DNA of 64,000 bases, from assembly GCA_027486795.1 (NCBI GenBank), contig JAIXOI010000006.1:62001-126000 (forward strand). The letters run 5' to 3'. Of this stretch, positions 1 through 9,584 are shown piece by piece. The stretch is from Sphingobacteriales bacterium (GTDB taxonomy: Bacteria; Bacteroidota; Bacteroidia; Chitinophagales; CAIOSU01). Under the pieces are notes generated by a model. That model was not told the origin of the DNA. It made no database searches and was given only the letters and a program-made list of their open reading frames with translations. The position numbers were made by a program, and so were the translations under genes. How positions within the stretch are numbered: position 1 is the stretch's first letter; every line of letters begins with the position of its first letter.

Positions 1-9
1 TAGTATAAA

Positions 10-729
10 ATGCTCGGCGTTAATAAGCAACACAACTCAAGCAATATGGAATCCACACTCAACCAACTTTTTTCGCGGCGCTATTGGCTGCTGTTTGCCT
101 CTTTGGCTTTTACTATTTTCATGCTGGCAATACGGCTGGTGCTTACTGATAGCATTTTTGGTCTGTTTTTGGTGTGGAACCTGTTTTTAGCCGGGGTGCC
201 CTTGTTTTTGGCTTTGTGGCTCAGTCAGGTAAGGGAAAAAAAGGGAAACCCACTTTGGCAAATGACGTTGTTTATTGCTTGGCTGCTGTTTTTTCCCAAC
301 GCCATGTATATCGTTACCGATTTGTTCCATTTGAAGATGAGGCTGCCAGTGCCCTTGTGGTTCGATATGATATTGCTATTTTCTGCAGCTTGGAACGGTC
401 TACTATTGGGTTTCAAATCCCTATCAATCGTTCAAGGCATATTTTCTGATATGTTTAATAAAACGGTTGGCGTGCTATTGGCAATTGGCTTTATGTTTTT
501 GGCGGGTTATGGCATCTATTTGGGGCGCTACATCCGTTGGAATAGTTGGGATGTAATCAGTAATCCATTAGCTTTGGCTTCAGACATTGTTGGGCATTTG
601 TTGCATCCTCACCACCACCTGTTTATGTATGGGTTCGTGTTTCTTTTTGGCAGCTTTATGTGTTTGGCTTACTTTGCTATGCAGCGAAATGCAACAGTAA
701 CCCAGCCAGACAATACCCTAAACCAATAG
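10..729 (+). CDS. DUF1361 family integral membrane protein
   Basis: A 239-residue, strongly hydrophobic protein with about six predicted membrane spans (roughly residues 28-47, 52-72, 84-104, 118-138, 150-170 and 205-225). The conserved stretch around FFPNAMYIVTDLFHL and the overall layout match the DUF1361 family of inner-membrane proteins, whose biochemical role is not known. A His-rich loop (LLHPHHHLFMYG) lies before the last span. The start at 10 is near the window edge; ATG at 46 (MESTLNQLF) is an alternative and gives a more usual N-terminus. It converges with nnr, the stops being only 4 nt apart, and no terminator is visible between them. Family assignment is moderately sure; function is open. 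Confidence 0.75.
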   Translation: MLGVNKQHNSSNMESTLNQLFSRRYWLLFASLAFTIFMLAIRLVLTDSIFGLFLVWNLFLAGVPLFLALWLSQVREKKGNPLWQMTLFIAWLLFFPNAMYIVTDLFHLKMRLPVPLWFDMILLFSAAWNGLLLGFKSLSIVQGIFSDMFNKTVGVLLAIGFMFLAGYGIYLGRYIRWNSWDVISNPLALASDIVGHLLHPHHHLFMYGFVFLFGSFMCLAYFAMQRNATVTQPDNTLNQ

Positions 730-733
730 AACA

Positions 734-2233
734 CTAGCTGTTGCCCCGGCACATATTCATTGCCTTTCCCAAATAGGTAATAATGTCGCTTGCAATAAGT
801 GCTTCTTGGCTGTTTGCTTGAGCAGCCAAATCTCCTGCCAGGCCATGCAAACAAACGGCATTGATGGTTGCTTGCAAAGGCTCATACCCCTGCGATAGCA
901 TACCCGTAATTATGCCAGTAAGTACATCGCCACTGCCGCCAGTTGCCATACCAGGGTTGCCTATATTGTTAAACCAAACATCCTGTTTGGGGGTAATTAT
1001 CGCCGTATTGGCCCCCTTCAATACAATAATAATATTGTGTTCTTTAGCTTGGCGGCAAGCCAGTTGCAACCGATCAAAGCTATTGCTCGATGGGCCAAAT
1101 AACCGTTCGAACTCTTTTGGGTGCGGGGTAATGATGCTATTTGCAGGTAAGCGGTTTAGCCAAGACTTGTTGTGCGCTAATAGGTTCAATGCATCAGCAT
1201 CCAACACTAATGGATGCCTAAAACGCTCTATGAGCTTAAAAAGAGCATTTAATGTTTTTGGCTGTTGCCCTATGCCTGGGCCAACGGCTATGGCATCGTA
1301 CGCGGCGGTATCGGGTACACTGGTAATGAAATCGTTGTTATCGTCTGTCAGGGTCATTGCCTCGGGCAATGCCGTTTGCATAGCGGTGTATCCACACTTA
1401 GGAATGTAGGTAGTTACTAACCCAGAGCCTGCGCGAAGACAAGCTTTTGCAGCTAATATGGCTGCGCCAATTTTCCCATATCCACCAGCTATAACAAGGC
1501 TATGGCCGTATGAGCCTTTATGGCTATGGCGGGCTCGGGTTTTAAGCTTTACATCTGTTGGGGCAATAATGCGGTAAGGGCTAGCCGCTTTGGCAATATA
1601 ATCGGCATTGAGACCAATGCTTCGGTATTCCCATTCGCCCACATATTCATCGTGCTCGGCAAACAAAAACGATAGGCGGGGTGCTTCAAAACTAAGCGTA
1701 TGGTGTGCTTTAAAAATGGTCCCGTTACTTATGCTATCAGCGTAAAGGCCTGAGGGTATATCGACTGCCACCCTTGTGCACGCTTGAGCATTTAAGTGGT
1801 CAATTAACCCTGCTACCCAACCTTGCAGTGGGCGATTCAATCCTGAGCCAAATATGGCATCAATTATCACCATGTGCTCGCCAAGCTTCGGGTAGGTATC
1901 TGGTTCGATGAGGTAATACTGCGCTACACCAGGTATTTTACTCAGGCGTTGTTCGTTTATATCGCGGTCTTTAGTGGTGTTGCCACCAGCTACCAGCCAA
2001 ACGCTTACTGCGTATCCGCGTTCGTGCAGCAGCCTTGCTATGGCCAATCCATCGCCGCCATTGTTGCCATTGCCGCAAAAGATACTCACAGGTTGCCTTG
2101 GCGTATATTTGGCCACATACCACAACGTAAACACGGTTGATGCCCGCTCCATTAAATCAACAGAGGCAATGGGTTCGTTGGCTATGGTGTAAGCATCGGC
2201 CTCACGTATTTGGCCAGCGGATAGTATTTTCAT
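734..2233 (-). CDS. nnr: Bifunctional NAD(P)H-hydrate repair enzyme Nnr (epimerase + ADP-dependent dehydratase)
   Basis: Repairs hydrated NADH and NADPH: the N-terminal YjeF_N half epimerises the R and S forms and the C-terminal ribokinase-like half dehydrates S-NAD(P)HX using ADP. The first half (about residues 1-215) carries the GNGNNGGDGLAIARLL loop. The second half (about 230-499) has GPGIG, LDADALNLL, the PHPKEFERLF motif and the GGSGDVLTGIITGMLSQG anion-hole and nucleotide loop. The length of 499 residues is normal for the fused bacterial enzyme. It is a cytosolic housekeeping gene, transcribed alone on the minus strand with 92 nt between it and the upstream signalling cassette. No missing key motif is visible. 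Confidence 0.95.
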   Translation of the reverse strand: MKILSAGQIREADAYTIANEPIASVDLMERASTVFTLWYVAKYTPRQPVSIFCGNGNNGGDGLAIARLLHERGYAVSVWLVAGGNTTKDRDINEQRLSKIPGVAQYYLIEPDTYPKLGEHMVIIDAIFGSGLNRPLQGWVAGLIDHLNAQACTRVAVDIPSGLYADSISNGTIFKAHHTLSFEAPRLSFLFAEHDEYVGEWEYRSIGLNADYIAKAASPYRIIAPTDVKLKTRARHSHKGSYGHSLVIAGGYGKIGAAILAAKACLRAGSGLVTTYIPKCGYTAMQTALPEAMTLTDDNNDFITSVPDTAAYDAIAVGPGIGQQPKTLNALFKLIERFRHPLVLDADALNLLAHNKSWLNRLPANSIITPHPKEFERLFGPSSNSFDRLQLACRQAKEHNIIIVLKGANTAIITPKQDVWFNNIGNPGMATGGSGDVLTGIITGMLSQGYEPLQATINAVCLHGLAGDLAAQANSQEALIASDIITYLGKAMNMCRGNS

Positions 2234-2325
2234 TTTCTTAAAAATACGGATTTATCCGCTAATGAAGGTGCCAATCGGTGGTAGGAGTGGGCTACTAGTA
2301 TCAAGCTCAAAAAAAGCGCAAAGAC

Positions 2326-3111
2326 TTACACTTTTTTAATAGTAGCAAAAATTTGCAGGTCTTCGTCAGTTTCAATATCGCTTTTCATTTGGCAAGTATA
2401 TTGTTGGCCATCAATGTTGAACGAAAAATGCGAAAGGCCGCTATTGTTAAGTGCTTTGCTTATTGATGTTTCAATAATTGCGGCGACATCTTTCGGCAAA
2501 GATTTAAGAAATACCGATAACGTTGGAGCGCTTTCTGGTGCATTGATGCCAAGGGTAGCAAAAAGGTTGCTGCTCCAAAACATAGTTTTGGTTTTTGGGT
2601 CTAACTCCCAATAGCCAAAATCGGCAAGTTGCTGAGCCGCATCAAACTGCTCGTTGGCATTGTTTAGTTTTTGGGTACAGTTTAAAACTTGCTTTTGCAA
2701 TTGGTATCGCTCAAAAGCATATCTTACCGATGATGTGAGTACCTTGCCATCAAATTGACCTTTTATCAGAAAATCTTGAGCACCTTTGGTTACGGTTTGC
2801 AGGCCAAGTTCTTCGTCATTTAGTCCTGTTAATACTATTACCACACCACCTTGGCTTGCTTCAAGCACGGTTTCCAAGGTTTCTATGCCTTTGCTATCCG
2901 GTAAGTTCAAATCCAACAGAATAACGTCAAATTCGTTGTGCTGTAGCAGGTCAACTGCGGTCTTTAAATACTCGGCATGCAACAGGCGGGCATACTTTAA
3001 TACGGAATCTTCGAGGTAGAACTTTATCAAAAAAGCATCGCCTGGGTTATCTTCAATTAAGAGTATGTTTAAATTGATGTGGTTGTTCATGTTGTTTGCG
3101 GGTATTTTCAA
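2326..3111 (-). CDS. Response regulator with C-terminal PAS-like domain
   Basis: The receiver domain covers about residues 13-130: acidic pair E20/D21, phospho-acceptor D67 in VILLDLNLPDSKG, switch T95 and K117 (FLIKGQFDG). A helical linker then leads to a PAS-like segment of about 100 residues (starting FGYWELDPKTKTMFWSSNLF). There is no DNA-binding or enzymatic output domain, so the output is probably protein-protein. It is the last gene of a three-gene minus-strand operon, overlapping the upstream regulator by 4 nt (ATGA), which implies coupled translation and a phosphorelay with the large kinase. The receiver assignment is firm; the PAS call is by pattern only. A nearer Met (M8) is a possible start. 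Confidence 0.88.
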   Translation of the reverse strand: MKIPANNMNNHINLNILLIEDNPGDAFLIKFYLEDSVLKYARLLHAEYLKTAVDLLQHNEFDVILLDLNLPDSKGIETLETVLEASQGGVVIVLTGLNDEELGLQTVTKGAQDFLIKGQFDGKVLTSSVRYAFERYQLQKQVLNCTQKLNNANEQFDAAQQLADFGYWELDPKTKTMFWSSNLFATLGINAPESAPTLSVFLKSLPKDVAAIIETSISKALNNSGLSHFSFNIDGQQYTCQMKSDIETDEDLQIFATIKKV

Positions 3112-3533
3112 TCAGGCAATTTAGCAATAGAAAACCAAAATTTCTCAATATTGGTGACCACTTTAAAATATTCGTCAAAAGCAACGGGTTTTGTGAGGTA
3201 CAAATTTGCATGGTTTTGGTAGCTTTTATGAATATCATAATCGGCCTCTGAAGAAGTAAGAATTACTACTGGCAAAAGCTTTAATACCGAGTCGGATTTA
3301 ATTATCTCCAACACTTCAATGCCGTTCAGTCGGGGTAAGTTCAGGTCAAGAATAATTAAGTTGGGCAAAGTCTTGTTTGCTATGGCCTTGGTTAAATACG
3401 CTATTGCCTCTTCGCCATTGTATATGGCCACCAACTTAGAGTCAAATTTGCTGCTTTTTAGTATTTCCTGTGTTAGCCTAATGTCGCCAGGGTTATCGTC
3501 AATTATCAATATGGTTCGTGCTTGGCTCATCAT
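3108..3533 (-). CDS. Single-domain response regulator (CheY/Rcp1-like)
   Basis: A stand-alone receiver of 141 residues. The acidic pair D12/D13 in LIIDDNPGDIRL, phospho-acceptor D63 in LIILDLNLPRLNG, T93 (ILTSSE) and K115 (YLTKP) are all present. The DDNPGD opening, the long insert before the D63 strand and the absence of an output domain resemble the Rcp1-type regulators that serve phytochrome-like and multi-PAS kinases. It overlaps the kinase stop by 4 nt upstream and the next regulator by 4 nt downstream, so all three should be made from one transcript. It probably shuttles phosphate from the kinase to an unknown partner. Confidence 0.93.
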   Translation of the reverse strand: MMSQARTILIIDDNPGDIRLTQEILKSSKFDSKLVAIYNGEEAIAYLTKAIANKTLPNLIILDLNLPRLNGIEVLEIIKSDSVLKLLPVVILTSSEADYDIHKSYQNHANLYLTKPVAFDEYFKVVTNIEKFWFSIAKLPD

Positions 3534-6500
3534 AGGTTCCCTTTTTTGTTTATGCTAAAGTAAAAGGTTGTTCCGCGCCCTATTTGCGATTGAACCCACA
3601 ATCGGCCACCATGGCGTTCTACAATTTTTTTGCTAGTTGCCAGCCCTATGCCCGAACCCGAATATTCGCTAAGGCTATGAAGTCTTTGAAAAACGAGGAA
3701 GATTTTTTCAAAGTATTGTTCTTTTATGCCAATTCCATTGTCTTGTACTGAAAAAGTATAACTATCGCCGTTGTCGCGACAGCTAATGTGCACCAAAGGT
3801 GCTTGCTCGCCATGAAACTTTAATGCGTTTTCAATTAAGTTCTGCAATAGGCTTATAATTTGGGGTTGGTCGGCATATATTTCGGGTAGGTTGTCTACAA
3901 CAATGGTAGCATCCTTTTCGGCTATTGATTGCTGCAAATTGATTTTTACGAATTCAACGGTTTTGTTCATATCAAGCAACCTGAAATCGTTAGTCTTTCT
4001 ATCAACCCTTGAGTATTCTAGTAGGTCGTTTATCAAATCTTGCATGCGTTTTACACCATCAGTAGCATAAGCCATAAACTCCAAAGTATCGCCTTCAAGC
4101 GTTTTTTGCAGGCGTTTTTGTATAAGGTGTATGTAGCTGCCTATCATTCGCAATGGTTCTTGCAAATCGTGCGAGGCGGCGTAGGCAAACAGCTCTAGGT
4201 CTTCGTTGCTACGCAGCAGCTCTGTAGTATGCTGTTCAAGTTTGCGCTGTATATCTTTTAAATCGGTTATGTCAAGCGACATTACCATACCTGCATAAAT
4301 TTCTTCCTTTTCGTTTCGCACGGGCAAAAAATGAATCAGATAGTGTTTTTTGTTAAACTCCCGCTCCATAACGTGTTCTTGGCCATTCAAGGCTCCCCTA
4401 TATAGCGGCTCAAGTTCTTTAAGCAAGGTTGGCGGTATGGTTTGCTGTAAGGTTCGGCCTTCCATACTATCTTTATCATATCCTTGGTCTTCTAGTTCGG
4501 CACCTTCCACCAATTTATATTTCAAGTCTCTATCGTATAAAAACACCGCTGCTTTTGGTATGTTGCGCGCTAGTGTACGGTATAGTTCTCTGGTTTCGGC
4601 AATTTCTTCTTCGTTTTGCTTTCTGTCTAGCGCGTTGGCTACAATTTGGCTGGTTATTTTTAACAGTGGTATGGTTTCGTTTTTCCAAAAACGCTCTCGG
4701 CTAAAGGAGGCAAATACTAAAAGACCCCTGAATACTCCTTTCGACATGATAGGAATACCAATTGTTGATTTTATGTTAGCTAGGATTACAATGTTTTTTA
4801 GTTCATCTGCCTCTGGCGGTAAATCGTTACTCGATTCAATTGAGAAATAACCTTTGGTTTTTACTTGCCTATAAACCCGTACAAACTTACGTTGCTCAAC
4901 AATTTGCAGTAAATTTTCATCCGGATTTACATCTCCTGCTATCCAATGATGCGAGAGCTTGAAACGGCTGTTGTTGCCGTGAGCCATGAAAACATAACAT
5001 TGGTCAATGCTCAAAAATTCAGCAACATATTTGATAGAGCTGGTTATTTCGGCATCGATGTTTTTGGGTGCAATACTGATGAAATTAGCCGAGATAATAG
5101 TAATTATGTTTTGGAACTGTAACGTGAAGTTAAGTAAGGCTTCGGTTTTTTTACGTTCAAGTGCACTGGATATTACCTGTGAAGTGATGCGCAATAGCGA
5201 GATTAAATCTTCGTCCCACGCTATTTCGTTGCGTATAGAGCTTAGTGTTATAAAGCCCATGTTCTCACCTTTGGCTTCCAACGGCAGCACTATGGAGCTT
5301 TTTACACCAACTTTTTCAATGAACTTCCTAAAGGCTGTATCTTCTGGAATGCTATTTTTGCTTTGCATATAATATACGTAGCCCAATTCTTTCATATTTT
5401 TCGCTTCCAGCGTACTACCATCAAATGGGTAGGCGGTTTGCACGGCCAATTTTAATTTCTTGTTCTCCTCACTTAGCCAATAGTAGGCTGGTTTGTATGT
5501 TTCGCCCGATTTTAGGTTAATCACTACGCGGTCAAGATCGTTTAGCTCGCCCAGGTTTTTCAAACTCTGTGTTATAGCCTCGTCAATTTGGTGAAACGGT
5601 AAATTGATAAAACGTGTCGCAATATCAGAAATTAAGGTCCTGAGTTTAAGTTGCAGCTGCAACGATTGTTCTAGCTCTTTTTGGTTGGTAATATCGGTTG
5701 ATACGCCTAAAATCTGCCATTTCCCATCGGGCGACAATACAGGCTTTTTAATGGTCGAGAACCAAAACTTTCTATTGTCGCTTGGCCTGGTTATGGTTTC
5801 TTCCGGAAAATAGGCCTCTCGTTTCATTTTAACGACTTGAAGGTCTTGATCGCGATAAACCTTATCGAGCGGGAAATACTTGGCTACAGCGTTATGCTTC
5901 TGCCCAACTAGTTTTTTTATGTCGGTGCCTAGCAAGTTAGCAAATGCGTTGTTTACCAGTTTGTACCTTCCTTCGGTATCTCTTACAAATATGAGGTTGG
6001 GTATTGAGTCGATAATATACCTGAGGTACACTTGCTGTATGCGCAACTCCTGCTCGGTTTGTTTCAAAGTTGTTATATCCAATGCCACCGATTGGTACTC
6101 AACAAAATTGCCATTCTCGTCAAAAATGGCCCTATCGGTCCACATTTGCCATCGGCTGTTTTTGCTGTCGGTTTTATCTTCGAGGCTATATGTTATAAAT
6201 GGGTTTTGAATGTTCAGCGATGCCAATCGCTCCTTAAATCCGTTAAGTGCTGCTTTGGGCACAAGCGAGAAAATGTTTTTACCGGTAATGTCGGTTTTAT
6301 GCCCAAAGTAACGGTGATAGGCGGTGTTGGCAAAGGTTATTTTTCCGTTTGCTAAATACCGGGATATCAACTCGGTTTGGTCTTCAACTACTGCCCGGTA
6401 TTTTCGCTCGCTTGCCTTAATTTGCTCTTCAGCATTTTTTCTGGTCGTTACGTCGTTGCCTATTAAATTAACATAATCGTATTCTTCAACAGGAACTAAC

Positions 6501-8260
6501 TTTAACTCGAAAGTTTTCTTTTTTATAGTAATTTCTACTACTTCGCTTTGGTTAGTCCTCAATACCCTGGTTATAGATGTTCTCCAGCTTGCTGGAATTT
6601 TATTACCGACTTTTGTTTTCCATTCAGTCATTAAAATTTTACTGGCAGGGTTAGCATAGGCTATCGTTCCGTTTCGGGCTATGCGCATTACGGGTGCTGG
6701 TTGCTCTTGTGGCATTCGGGCCAAAATGGCCATTTCGCGTTGTATGTTTTTAGTTTCGGTTATATCTCTGCCAATACTAGTAAAATAGTCTACTTTGCCT
6801 GCGCTATTTCTTTTACAAATAATTACCTGCGATATCGGGATGATTTTCCCATTTCTTCTTACCACTTGTAGCTCGCCCTGCCAAGTGCCGTTTTTTACCG
6901 CTTGCGGCACAGCTTCATTGTATAGCTTATTCAACGAAGGGGGAGTGTAAAAATCGGCCATCACAATTTCGGCAGCAGGCATGCTCATAGCAATTCCAGT
7001 TGCTTTTCTACCTGCCTTGTTTAAATAAAGCACTACGCCATCTATTCCAATCATAGCTACAAAATCGGATGTGGAGTCGGCTGTTACCAGCAATCGTTCT
7101 CTTTCTTCAGCATATTTTATCTCCGATGAAACATCACTGTGCATTAGCATTAATCCAGTCGGCTTACCTTTAGCTATTTGGTGTTTGGCAAAACTAATGT
7201 TGTGCCATCGTAAATGGCCATCATGGTGTTTTACTTGCAGTTTATGGTTTCCATAGCTTATTTGTAAATCCTTTATATCCACCAATGAACTGTATGAAGC
7301 CCCTAGTAAATTTTCGTGGCTGTAGCCAAGTAGCTTACTGAATTTTTGATTGGCAAAAATAATGTGGCCTTTATCATCTAGCAGCACTAAGCCTTCGTTC
7401 ATGTGCTCTACCAAACTCCTATATCTAGCCTCTTTCTCCCTTAGGCTATCTATCGCTTTCCTGCGCTCGGTTACATCCGTATATATTGCAAAAATGCTGG
7501 TTACCTGCCCTTGTTTGTTTTTCAATGGGCTGCTGCTTATTTCAAGCATGCGCGGCTCTCCTTTGCTGTTGTTTACCTGTAGGTTGTATCTTTCGGCTTT
7601 ATTGTTTGCCGAGTCGGCCAATCTTTTCTTAGCTTTCGCCGCTTCGTTTTTATCAAGGTTGGTAGCCTCAATAATGTTTTTACCCAACAATTGTTGTCGG
7701 CCAAAACCAAGCATGCCGCAAAATTTGTCGTTTACAAATAAAACTTTGCCCGTAAGGTCCATTTGCATTACCCCTTCGTGTATTCGTTGTAGTAGGGTTT
7801 TTAACTGATCCTCATTGTGTGCTGCATGGTGTTTTTGCTTTACCTCAGCGGTTATGTTGGTGTAGGTGGTTGTGCAGCCTACAACCGCATTGTCGGGAGC
7901 TAATCGTGGGCAGGTGTGAAATTTTAAGTAGGTAGTTTCTCCTTTTTTGTTTACCAAACAGAGGGTTTGCTTGGTTTCTAAACCCTGTTGTAAAGCTTTT
8001 GATGCTGGTAAATCAACATTTGCGATTGGTTGAAACGTATCGGCATCGCTAATTTGGAATTGCGATAGCCAACTGAAAATATTGCTGATTTTAGGGCTAT
8101 TGGTAAAATCTAATTGTGCTTTTTTATTCAGGAAAATGAAATTTCCATCTAAATCGGTAACCAAAACGCTGTTCTCAACAATATTGAGATAGTTGGCAAG
8201 GTCATCGGAGATGGCTTTGCTTGCTGCTATCCTTTTTGTTTGTTTTCCCGCTTTGGGCAT
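3530..8260 (-). CDS. Giant soluble multi-PAS/GAF sensor histidine kinase
   Basis: A 1576-residue sensor kinase. From the N-terminus I read seven PAS-type domains (beginning near residues 29, 150, 275, 395, 515, 620 and 745), two GAF domains (about 880-1040 and 1050-1210), an eighth PAS (about 1225-1335), then HisKA with phospho-acceptor H1364 in ASHDLQEPLR, and a HATPase_c domain with the N-box (NLIENALKFH, N1478), DNGIGI (D1507) and SGSGIGLATS. No signal peptide or membrane span is visible, so it is probably cytosolic and senses intracellular cues. The ASHDLQEPLR H-box is that of phytochrome-like kinases. It leads an operon with two receiver proteins, both linked by ATGA overlaps. Ligands of the PAS and GAF domains cannot be told from sequence; domain borders are approximate. 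Confidence 0.93.
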   Translation of the reverse strand: MPKAGKQTKRIAASKAISDDLANYLNIVENSVLVTDLDGNFIFLNKKAQLDFTNSPKISNIFSWLSQFQISDADTFQPIANVDLPASKALQQGLETKQTLCLVNKKGETTYLKFHTCPRLAPDNAVVGCTTTYTNITAEVKQKHHAAHNEDQLKTLLQRIHEGVMQMDLTGKVLFVNDKFCGMLGFGRQQLLGKNIIEATNLDKNEAAKAKKRLADSANNKAERYNLQVNNSKGEPRMLEISSSPLKNKQGQVTSIFAIYTDVTERRKAIDSLREKEARYRSLVEHMNEGLVLLDDKGHIIFANQKFSKLLGYSHENLLGASYSSLVDIKDLQISYGNHKLQVKHHDGHLRWHNISFAKHQIAKGKPTGLMLMHSDVSSEIKYAEERERLLVTADSTSDFVAMIGIDGVVLYLNKAGRKATGIAMSMPAAEIVMADFYTPPSLNKLYNEAVPQAVKNGTWQGELQVVRRNGKIIPISQVIICKRNSAGKVDYFTSIGRDITETKNIQREMAILARMPQEQPAPVMRIARNGTIAYANPASKILMTEWKTKVGNKIPASWRTSITRVLRTNQSEVVEITIKKKTFELKLVPVEEYDYVNLIGNDVTTRKNAEEQIKASERKYRAVVEDQTELISRYLANGKITFANTAYHRYFGHKTDITGKNIFSLVPKAALNGFKERLASLNIQNPFITYSLEDKTDSKNSRWQMWTDRAIFDENGNFVEYQSVALDITTLKQTEQELRIQQVYLRYIIDSIPNLIFVRDTEGRYKLVNNAFANLLGTDIKKLVGQKHNAVAKYFPLDKVYRDQDLQVVKMKREAYFPEETITRPSDNRKFWFSTIKKPVLSPDGKWQILGVSTDITNQKELEQSLQLQLKLRTLISDIATRFINLPFHQIDEAITQSLKNLGELNDLDRVVINLKSGETYKPAYYWLSEENKKLKLAVQTAYPFDGSTLEAKNMKELGYVYYMQSKNSIPEDTAFRKFIEKVGVKSSIVLPLEAKGENMGFITLSSIRNEIAWDEDLISLLRITSQVISSALERKKTEALLNFTLQFQNIITIISANFISIAPKNIDAEITSSIKYVAEFLSIDQCYVFMAHGNNSRFKLSHHWIAGDVNPDENLLQIVEQRKFVRVYRQVKTKGYFSIESSNDLPPEADELKNIVILANIKSTIGIPIMSKGVFRGLLVFASFSRERFWKNETIPLLKITSQIVANALDRKQNEEEIAETRELYRTLARNIPKAAVFLYDRDLKYKLVEGAELEDQGYDKDSMEGRTLQQTIPPTLLKELEPLYRGALNGQEHVMEREFNKKHYLIHFLPVRNEKEEIYAGMVMSLDITDLKDIQRKLEQHTTELLRSNEDLELFAYAASHDLQEPLRMIGSYIHLIQKRLQKTLEGDTLEFMAYATDGVKRMQDLINDLLEYSRVDRKTNDFRLLDMNKTVEFVKINLQQSIAEKDATIVVDNLPEIYADQPQIISLLQNLIENALKFHGEQAPLVHISCRDNGDSYTFSVQDNGIGIKEQYFEKIFLVFQRLHSLSEYSGSGIGLATSKKIVERHGGRLWVQSQIGRGTTFYFSINKKGNL

Positions 8261-8338
8261 ATATAACTTTACTAATTGATAAAAATTATAAGAAAGTTAC
8301 GAAAATTGCGCTATAAAGTTGATGGTGCAGCTAAATAA

Positions 8339-9130
8339 CTATATTTCGTATACGGGTTTTATACCCGCAAGTAATAAGTCTTTTTGATCGAACAGTTCCA
8401 TACCACATTGGGTACATTGAAAGCCATAAGCTATAAAATACGGGCTACTGGTTCCGTGCTCGGTATAGCCTTTTAGTGCAGCGTAGCTGCCGCATTTTAA
8501 GCACGGTATTCGTTGGTTATTGGGGTGTTGTATAATGGTTTCTCCAGTTACGCTTCCTTCCATTAGGGCTTCATCAATTCGCATTATTCTGTTTTGGTTG
8601 TAGCGCACAATGAGTGCCTCGTCTTGCTCGGTCAATCGATATATGGCTTGGTGCACCAACTGCTGCTCAACCATCAAATTCAACAAGTTTAAAACCCCAT
8701 AAGCCATGCGCTCCAACACCACTACCGAGGGTGATATTTTACTAGTAATTAACTGGCTCCAAAGGGTAATGTAGGCTTCAAAAAATGGTCGGTGAGCACT
8801 TAGGTACTTAGCAAATACATTTTTGCGGGGGCTAATTTCGTGCACATGGTTGTTTACGCTTAGTAGCTTGTCTTTTAGCCGTTCATATATCTCGTGCTGC
8901 TGGTCAATGGGTACAGGTTCGTTTCGCAGCAACGATTCGGCTTCGTTGGGCAACGTTTTAAAATAACCGGCAAAGTCTTTTTGCAAGGCCAGAATATCCA
9001 ATAAGACACTGAATGCCGATATCAACTCGCGTATCGATAAATTGTTTGTCTTGCGTGTTGCAATCTGCTCATGGGCCATTTCAAGGCCATCTGTTAAATG
9101 GGCAATAAGTTCGTCAACTTTATCGTCCAT
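8339..9130 (-). CDS. Unrecognised protein with C-terminal zinc ribbon
   Basis: A mostly helical protein whose C-terminus has two CxxC pairs (IPCLKCGSYAALKGY and FQCTQCGMELFD, about 25 residues apart), the pattern of a zinc ribbon. No enzymatic motif or known family was recognised. The reading frame is open to an ATG at 9181, but a promoter-like sequence (TTG at 9210-9208, 21-nt spacer, CAAATTTG at 9186-9179) overlaps that codon. I therefore prefer ATG at 9130 (MDDKVDELIAHL), giving 263 residues; ATG at 9166 is an intermediate choice. It is transcribed alone, upstream of and in the same direction as the histidine kinase gene, 78 nt away. Confidence 0.72.
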   Translation of the reverse strand: MDDKVDELIAHLTDGLEMAHEQIATRKTNNLSIRELISAFSVLLDILALQKDFAGYFKTLPNEAESLLRNEPVPIDQQHEIYERLKDKLLSVNNHVHEISPRKNVFAKYLSAHRPFFEAYITLWSQLITSKISPSVVVLERMAYGVLNLLNLMVEQQLVHQAIYRLTEQDEALIVRYNQNRIMRIDEALMEGSVTGETIIQHPNNQRIPCLKCGSYAALKGYTEHGTSSPYFIAYGFQCTQCGMELFDQKDLLLAGIKPVYEI

Positions 9131-9178
9131 TATGGTGTGCTGCACCTTTATCAGCAATGTATGCATACCAAAATCCCC

Positions 9179-9210
9179 CAAATTTGTAATTAAGATAAGG
9201 ATTTTGACAA
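9179..9210 (-). promoter_or_regulatory. Bacteroidota-type promoter of the zinc-ribbon gene
   Basis: Read on the minus strand: TTG (9210-9208), 21-nt spacer, CAAATTTG (9186-9179), seven of eight matches to the -7 consensus TAnnTTTG. The predicted transcription start is near 9172, which excludes the upstream ATG at 9181 as the translation start. Confidence 0.5.
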
Positions 9211-9409
9211 TGTGAAAAGATTAATCGGTGTTTTTTGTTGTTTAGCCTTTGCAATAGTAAGACCTAAACCGTTTGTTGTTTTTATTGTTACCCCAAATAG
9301 GGTAATCTAGTAGCATAGTCGGTATTTGTTTGGAATCGTTCTAAATAACGGCTAATTTTGTATTATCATTCTAGCCATTATGGGCTTTAGTTAGGAAACA
9401 TTAATAGCA

Positions 9410-9574
9410 ATGGTCTCAAAAGAACACATAGTACCGATGGAAAAAGAAGGAAAACTAAAAACTTGGTTCAAGCGCTTAGGCTGGGCTGCTTTTTGGTTTT
9501 TTGTAATCAAAGGCACCATCACCACCATCATTATCTTGTTTATCGGTAAAAAAGCTTGGGACGCTCTTTTCTGA
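9410..9574 (+). CDS. 54-aa single-span membrane peptide
   Basis: A short plus-strand frame of 54 residues: basic N-terminal part (KLKTWFKRLGW), one hydrophobic helix (about residues 25-46, AAFWFFVIKG then TITTIIILFIG) and a short basic tail. The composition and layout are those of a real single-pass membrane peptide, and small proteins of this kind with a KxWFKxxG...FFxIKG core recur in Bacteroidota, some carrying misleading database names. ATG at 9437 is an internal alternative start. It lies tail to tail with accC (stop 9574 against stop 9585). The longer minus-strand frame over the same bases has no recognisable protein features and I treat it as the shadow. Function unknown. Confidence 0.65.
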   Translation: MVSKEHIVPMEKEGKLKTWFKRLGWAAFWFFVIKGTITTIIILFIGKKAWDALF

Positions 9575-9584
9575 TTTTTTGCAT

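Noticed and set aside
861..1409. 182-residue plus-strand frame opposite nnr
   Set aside because: Shadow frame of an intact enzyme gene.
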